A stretch of 64,000 bases of DNA from Oscillospiraceae bacterium (GTDB lineage: Bacteria > Bacillota > Clostridia > Oscillospirales > Oscillospiraceae), in contig JAFTHT010000015.1 of the NCBI GenBank assembly GCA_017457285.1, positions 1 through 64,000 on the forward strand, written 5' to 3'. The notes under the pieces are model-generated. The model made no database searches, was not told where the DNA came from, and worked only from the letters and a program-made list of their open reading frames with translations. Made by a program: the position numbers and the translations under genes. The stretch's first letter is position 1. Every line of letters begins with the position of its first letter. Below are positions 59,613 through 64,000 of this stretch, piece after piece.

Positions 59613-61526
59613 ATGAAAATCAATTCCAAACGCCTGGTAGGCATCCTGATCTGCCTGGCAATGGTGCTGGCTGTGCTGCCCATGGCAGTTTTCGCCGCCG
59701 ACACCACGACTGTGTACTGCGCTGCTCCCAGCGGCTGGACCAACTGTAATGTGTATTGGTGGGGCGCTGCTGACACCAATCCTGGCTGGCCCGGCGAGGC
59801 TATGACCCAGGGGAGCGATGGCCTGTGGTACTACGAGGTTCCCTCTGATGCTACCAACGTCATCTTCAACAATGGCTCTGCCCAGTCTGCTGACCTGGAT
59901 ATGCCCACCGATGACAAGGTTCAGTGGAACTACGAGGCCAAGGAGTGGGTTGCCTACGGTTCTGATGTGCCCGAAGTCGAGGCTGTTTACTACCTCCGTG
60001 GCACCATGAACGAGTGGGGCACTGCCAATGTCTTCGAGAAGAATGCCGATGGCACCTATTCCTGCACCATGGATCTGGCTGCTGGCTCCTATGAGTACAA
60101 GGCCGGTACCGAGGACTGGGGCTGGGGCTGTCCTGCTCAGGGAAACCTGAACATGACCCTGGAAGCTGACGATACCGTCACCTTCGTTCTGGACCTGAAT
60201 GCGAATTCTCTGACCTACACTCTGGCCAGCGGCACCGTTGTTGTCGTTGACTACTTCCTGCGTGGCTCCATGAACGAGTGGAATGCCGATGATGCCAGCA
60301 AGATGGTTGACAATGGCGATGGCACTTACTCCATCACCCTGGATTTGGTTGCCGGTACGTATGAGTACAAGGCTGGCACCGCTGACTGGAGCTATAGCTG
60401 CCCCGGTGAGAACGCCATCCTGAATGTGGTTTCCGACTGCGCCGTTACCTTCGTTCTGAATCTGAACGATAATACCATCGTCGCTTCTGGCGATGGCGTT
60501 GACAGCTTTGTCAGCACCGATTACTATGTTGCCGGTCAGGAGGGCCTGTGTGGCTCTGATTGGGCTGTTGCCGACGAGGCCAACAAGATGACCGAGACCG
60601 GTTCCGGTGTCTATGAAATCACCTACACCAATGTGGTTGCCGGTGAGTATCAGATTAAGGTTACCAACGGCACCTGGGATCAGTGCTGGGGCGGCGATGG
60701 CCCCGAGGGCAACTACCTGGTGGTTGTTGAGGTTGCCAGCGATGTGACCATTATCTTCGACAAGGAGACCGAGTCTATCAGCGTTGAGATTACTGCGCTG
60801 GTCGCTGATCCTACCATCCCCGATGCTACCGAGCCCGAGGTTACTGAGCCCGAGGTCACTGAGCCCGAGGTTACTGAGCCCGAGGTCACTGAGCCCGAGG
60901 CCACCGAGCCCGAGGTCACTGAGCCTGAGGCTACTGAGCCTGAGGCTACTGAGCCCGAGGCCACCGAGCCTGAGGCTACTGAGCCCGAGGCCACCGAGCC
61001 TGAGGCTACTGAGCCCGAGGCCACCGAGCCTGAGGCTACCGAGCCCGAGGCTACCGAGCCCGAGGCTACTGAGCCCGAGGCCACCGAGCCTGAGGCCACC
61101 GAGCCTGAGGCTACCGAGCCCGAGGCTCCTACCTATGGCGGCCTGAGTGATTACCGCGTCACCGGTAGCACTGATTGGCTGGGCAACTGGGATGCCGCCC
61201 ACGAGGCTGGCCGTATGACCCAGGTTGGCGAGAGCACCTACGAAATCACTTTCAAGAACGTTGCCGCTGGTGAGTATCAGTTCAAGGTCACCATGGGCAC
61301 TTGGGAGAACAACTGGGGCGGTGATGGCCCCGATGGCAACTACATGCTGAATGTTGAAGAGGCTGGCGATGTCACCATCATCTTTAACAGCGCTGATGGT
61401 TCCATCAGTGTGAAGCTGCCCACCATCCCTGAAACCGGCGATTCCAGCATGACTGCTATCCTTGTTGCTATGCTGGCCGCTACCGCTGGCCTGGTTTGCA
61501 CCGTCAGCAAGAAGAAGGAGTTCTAA
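59613..61526 (+). CDS. Sortase-type surface protein with starch-binding-like modules
   Basis: 637 residues. Signal peptide to about 29 (AVFAAD). A CBM25/26-like module with aromatic residues ([20 protein letters not shown], about 41-60), two similar modules starting [11 protein letters not shown] and [11 protein letters not shown] (about 128 and 213), then two related modules [14 protein letters not shown] (about 307) and [13 protein letters not shown] (about 514). A stalk of about 20 TEPE[VA] repeats separates the last two. The C terminus IPETGDSS, hydrophobic helix and SKKKEF is a sortase signal. GAGGAGG precedes the ATG. Confidence 0.8.
   Translation: MKINSKRLVGILICLAMVLAVLPMAVFAADTTTVYCAAPSGWTNCNVYWWGAADTNPGWPGEAMTQGSDGLWYYEVPSDATNVIFNNGSAQSADLDMPTDDKVQWNYEAKEWVAYGSDVPEVEAVYYLRGTMNEWGTANVFEKNADGTYSCTMDLAAGSYEYKAGTEDWGWGCPAQGNLNMTLEADDTVTFVLDLNANSLTYTLASGTVVVVDYFLRGSMNEWNADDASKMVDNGDGTYSITLDLVAGTYEYKAGTADWSYSCPGENAILNVVSDCAVTFVLNLNDNTIVASGDGVDSFVSTDYYVAGQEGLCGSDWAVADEANKMTETGSGVYEITYTNVVAGEYQIKVTNGTWDQCWGGDGPEGNYLVVVEVASDVTIIFDKETESISVEITALVADPTIPDATEPEVTEPEVTEPEVTEPEVTEPEATEPEVTEPEATEPEATEPEATEPEATEPEATEPEATEPEATEPEATEPEATEPEATEPEATEPEATEPEATEPEAPTYGGLSDYRVTGSTDWLGNWDAAHEAGRMTQVGESTYEITFKNVAAGEYQFKVTMGTWENNWGGDGPDGNYMLNVEEAGDVTIIFNSADGSISVKLPTIPETGDSSMTAILVAMLAATAGLVCTVSKKKEF
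60827..61126 (+). repeat. 15-bp tandem repeat encoding TEPE[VA] stalk
   Basis: About 20 units of ACTGAGCCCGAGGTC-type sequence with GTC/GTT (Val) and GCT/GCC (Ala) variants; Val units cluster at the 5' end. Such repeats are prone to length change by slippage. Confidence 0.9.
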
Positions 61527-61545
61527 TTCTTCTATCCCTTACATC

Positions 61546-61579
61546 AAAAACTGCCCCATGAAAGTGGGGCAGTTTTTTT
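61546..61579 (+). terminator. Intrinsic terminator
   Basis: AAACTGCCCCA-TGAAA-GTGGGGCAGTTT followed by TTTTG. Confidence 0.85.
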
Positions 61580-61656
61580 GTGGGTTTTCTATAGAAATCG
61601 CCGGAATAATATGTTATAATGGCTTGGTACGAATTATAACATACTGCGAGGTTATT

Positions 61657-62808
61657 ATGAACAACAAGGAAATTGGCGAGATTCGTCGCCGTGTGCGCCG
61701 GGACCGCAGCAATATGACGGCGATTTATGGCTGCTATGTAAATGAAAACAAGGAAATCATCTCTGAATTTCATCAGAGTACCGGCATTATGCCTGAAAAT
61801 GAGGCAGATAAGTATTTTGGTTTGATGCGCAGGGCATTGTCCGGGTCCATTGGAAAAAATCTGATTGATATCACCTTCAAAACTTCCCAGGTTGCAGCTT
61901 CCGAAGAGCATAAGCTGCTGATGGATTTGCGTAGCTCCAAGCTAAAAGAGGAACAGCTTCGGTTGGCTTTTTATAACAAGGTCATTGAAACGGTTTCGCT
62001 GGAATCCAACTACTTAATTTTGATTGGATGCGATAGCTATGATGTTCCCTTCAAAAGCAGGGATGATTCCACCCAGGCGGATGCGTCTAATGAGGTTTTT
62101 ACCTATTTACTTTGTGCCATCTGCCCTGTGAAGCAGACGAAGCCGAATCTCCACTATATCCCCGAGTCCAAGGAGTTCCATGATGGTGGCATGCTGAACA
62201 TCGTTTCGGCGCCGGAGCTGGGATTCCTGTTCCCGGCCTTTGATAATCGGTCCACTAATATTTATAATGCGCTTTATTATACCCATAGCCCCAAGGAAAA
62301 CCATGAGAGCTTTGTGTCTGCTGTGTTCAATACGCCGATTCCGAAGCCTGCGGCAGAACAGAAGAAAACCTTCGAAGCGCTCCTGACCAGAACGTTGGAT
62401 GAAGATTGCAGTCTCGACCTGGTACAAACGGTCCATGATCAGATTTGCCAGAGAATCGAGCTCCATAAGGAAAGCAAGATTCCCGAACCTCTGATGATTG
62501 GGAAGGAGGATGTGAAGGGGGTCCTGTCTTCCTGCGGCGTGTCCGAGGAACATTTGGCGAAATTCAGTGTGGATTATGACGAAGCCTTCGGTTTTGAGGC
62601 GAATCTTCATCCCAAAAACATTATCGACGACAAGCGTTTTGAAATCCATACACCGGACGTTTCCATCAAGGTTGCCCCTGACCGTACGGATTTGATTGAA
62701 ACCCGCATCATCGGCGGCGTGAAGTACATTATGATTTGCGCCGAGGAGGATGTGGAGGTCAATGGTGTCAGCATTCATATTGCTGATGGTGAGCCGGCTA
62801 CCGTATAA
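61657..62808 (+). CDS. DUF4317 family protein
   Basis: 383 residues. The N terminus MNNKEIGEIRRRVRRDRSNM and then IYGCYVNENKEIISEF are typical of DUF4317, a family of Firmicutes proteins of unknown role. No signal peptide or membrane helix. ATG 61657 has GCGAGG 5 bases upstream; TATAAT lies at 61615-61620. Confidence 0.85.
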   Translation: MNNKEIGEIRRRVRRDRSNMTAIYGCYVNENKEIISEFHQSTGIMPENEADKYFGLMRRALSGSIGKNLIDITFKTSQVAASEEHKLLMDLRSSKLKEEQLRLAFYNKVIETVSLESNYLILIGCDSYDVPFKSRDDSTQADASNEVFTYLLCAICPVKQTKPNLHYIPESKEFHDGGMLNIVSAPELGFLFPAFDNRSTNIYNALYYTHSPKENHESFVSAVFNTPIPKPAAEQKKTFEALLTRTLDEDCSLDLVQTVHDQICQRIELHKESKIPEPLMIGKEDVKGVLSSCGVSEEHLAKFSVDYDEAFGFEANLHPKNIIDDKRFEIHTPDVSIKVAPDRTDLIETRIIGGVKYIMICAEEDVEVNGVSIHIADGEPATV

Positions 62809-62813
62809 AATGG

Positions 62814-62842
62814 TTGCGCTCTGCACAAAAATAAGGTATAAT
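62814..62842 (+). promoter_or_regulatory. Promoter of the small membrane protein gene
   Basis: TTGCGC (62814-62819), TATAAT (62837-62842), 17-base spacer. Confidence 0.6.
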
Positions 62843-62867
62843 ATTGATAATAATGGGAGGTGGGACT

Positions 62868-63419
62868 ATGGCGCATCGTGTGAAGCGTTACCGCATGGAT
62901 TTTGAGGGTAAAGGGCCCTTTCGGGGGGCTGTCCTGATTGGCTTTGCGGTGTTTTTGCGTATCCTGTATTATTTCGGCTTCCTCTGGACTGAGATGGTAG
63001 GGCTGAAAGAATTGCTGATGTATTTAGTAATTCCTGCGGTTTTTGAAACATCGTTTATTATCTTGCTGCGGGGTGTTCGGCTGAAGCTGCCTCTTGTTTA
63101 TGGCATTCTGGGTGCGGTTTACTGCGTGCTGCTCATTGTGCAATGCTTGCAGCATGGAGATGTGCTGGGGATAGTCCTTTCCGTATTTTTCTATGTGGTT
63201 TGCGGCGCATTGCTGGTGGTTGTTTCTCTTGGCCTGCTGAGCAAGGAAATTGGTGTTACCATGTGCTTTGCGACCGCAATTATGCGCCTGGTTTTCTCTG
63301 GCGTTTTATTCACTGGATATAAGTTGGGCATTATGCCCCTGCTTAGCGAAGCATGCACATTTATCGTTTTGTGCGCTATGGCATATTTTACCATGGGCAT
63401 GAAGGAGCCGAAGAATTAA
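62868..63419 (+). CDS. Membrane protein of unknown function
   Basis: 183 residues with about five hydrophobic segments after a basic N terminus (MAHRVKRYRMDF). No motif that I recognise. ATG 62868 is preceded by GGGAGGTGGGACT. It has its own promoter and a following bidirectional terminator. Confidence 0.7.
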   Translation: MAHRVKRYRMDFEGKGPFRGAVLIGFAVFLRILYYFGFLWTEMVGLKELLMYLVIPAVFETSFIILLRGVRLKLPLVYGILGAVYCVLLIVQCLQHGDVLGIVLSVFFYVVCGALLVVVSLGLLSKEIGVTMCFATAIMRLVFSGVLFTGYKLGIMPLLSEACTFIVLCAMAYFTMGMKEPKN

Positions 63420-63425
63420 TAATAT

Positions 63426-63451
63426 CCCCGCAGAGCGCAAACTCCGCGGGG
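63426..63451. terminator. Hairpin between convergent genes
   Basis: CCCCGCAGAG-CGCAAA-CTCCGCGGGG, with a weak T-rich tail on either side. Confidence 0.65.
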
Positions 63452-63456
63452 ATTCA

Positions 63457-64000
63457 TTATTTTGTGGCGGCCGAAACAATCAAATCAACGCAGCTTTGGA
63501 TGCCGAGGGTGCCACTGTTGAGGCACAGGTCATAATTTTTGGCACTTCCCCAGATTCGGCCGGTGTAGTGCTGGTAATTGACCTTGCGGCGCTTGTCCTT
63601 TTCATGCAGTCGATTTTCGGGGCTCTTCTCGGATTCACCGTAAAGCCGTACGATGCGCTCTGCCCGGTAGTCGATATCTGCGTGGATGAAAACGTTCAGG
63701 ACATTTTTCCGGTCCTTTAGGATGTAGTCGGCGTTGCGCCCGACGATGACGCAGGGGCCCTTGTCCGCTAACTGCTGAATTACGCTGCACTGGATGCTCC
63801 ACAGAAAATCGGCGGTGGACATTCCGTTCATAATACCGGGGATGGTCTGCTGGGAAAAGGCGTAGGCAAAGCGGCTTTTGGAAGGGGAGTGCTCGCCATT
63901 TTCTTCCACAAAGGTGGGGGCGAAGCCGGATTCTAACGCAATCTGCTCCACAAGCTCCTTGTCGTAGAAGGGGATGCCAAGGCGGTCAGCGACCTCGCGT
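63457..64000 (-). CDS. Cytidylate kinase-like family protein, partial (5' end outside window)
   Basis: About 181 residues visible. The frame is open to the window edge and reads REVADRLGIPFYDKELVEQI at the N-terminal side, the usual start region (GRxIAxxLGxxFYDxEL) of cytidylate-kinase-like proteins in gut Clostridia; CVIVGRNADYIL (about 85) and HADIDYRAERI follow. The P-loop would lie beyond position 64000. These proteins are distinct from true Cmk and their substrate is unsettled. Confidence 0.8.
   Translation of the reverse strand, partial: REVADRLGIPFYDKELVEQIALESGFAPTFVEENGEHSPSKSRFAYAFSQQTIPGIMNGMSTADFLWSIQCSVIQQLADKGPCVIVGRNADYILKDRKNVLNVFIHADIDYRAERIVRLYGESEKSPENRLHEKDKRRKVNYQHYTGRIWGSAKNYDLCLNSGTLGIQSCVDLIVSAATK

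Noticed and set aside
59586..61202. Antisense Leu/Gly-Ser repeat protein
   Set aside because: It is the mirror of the TEPE repeat in the surface protein gene, with no independent start signals.

Overview
The window reads as chromosomal DNA of an anaerobic, low-motility-type Clostridia member, most likely an uncultured gut Oscillospirales/Ruminococcaceae-like bacterium. Reasons: class III ribonucleotide reductase, [FeFe]-hydrogenase maturases, Rnf-type and rubredoxin redox proteins, GGAGG-type ribosome binding sites, strong TTGACA/TATAAT promoters, many intrinsic terminators, Thr/Pro/Glu-rich lipoproteins, and a sortase-type secreted protein with starch-binding-like modules. I do not assign a genus. 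No CRISPR array, prophage or complete insertion sequence was seen.

Layout. 1-0.5 kb: a 5S rRNA gene followed by three tandem copies of its 3' half plus terminator and hairpin. 0.6-3.4 kb: a lipoprotein, a MITE-like element and an ABC exporter pair. 3.5-6.2 kb: an AT-rich island (DUF1413 protein, two-TM protein, Sel1-repeat/zinc-ribbon protein) ending in a remnant of a large serine recombinase. 6.2-11.7 kb: D-2-hydroxyacid dehydrogenase, RluA-type pseudouridine synthase, Cys-rich protein, tRNA-Leu(CAG), an orphan structured transcript candidate, a polysaccharide deacetylase lipoprotein and a MATE pump. 11.9-17.7 kb: a dlt-like operon (carrier protein, MBOAT, a pseudogenised SGNH paralogue, intact SGNH protein, AMP-forming ligase). 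17.7-20.4 kb: TRAP-type permease with divergent LysR regulator. 20.5-28.4 kb: compact exopolysaccharide locus (initiating sugar transferase, two glycosyltransferases, EpsG-like polymerase, flippase), with a divergent nucleotidyltransferase-like gene.

28.5-30.1 kb: ZIP transporter and SDR. 30.1-38.7 kb: a redox block on the minus strand: lipoprotein - ApbE - RnfC - RnfD - RnfG - 5-TM protein, then rubredoxin and a 926-residue lipoprotein with a TlpA-like CGPC domain. RnfA, RnfB and RnfE are absent here, so this looks like a reduced extracytosolic flavin electron-transfer module. 38.7-45 kb: alpha/beta hydrolase, MntP behind a yybP-ykoY Mn2+ riboswitch, then an iron regulon: a short DtxR-like repressor with iron-type ligands, DUF3793 gene, feoA, feoB (with an extra domain) and the FeoB-associated Cys-rich peptide, tied together by a repeated TTAGC-N4-GCTAA palindrome.

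45-51.1 kb: Y-family polymerase plus YolD-like protein, and a TM1266-HydE-HydG-HydF operon for H-cluster assembly behind a leader with a terminator. 51.2-54.9 kb: sugar O-acetyltransferase, and NrdD / separate glycyl-radical peptide / NrdG behind two NrdR boxes. 55-59.5 kb: formyl-THF cyclo-ligase, small conserved genes, a lipoprotein with a C-terminal HExxH site and a histidine phosphatase. 59.6-64 kb: a putative wall-anchored starch-binding protein, DUF4317 gene, a membrane protein and a partial cytidylate kinase-like gene.
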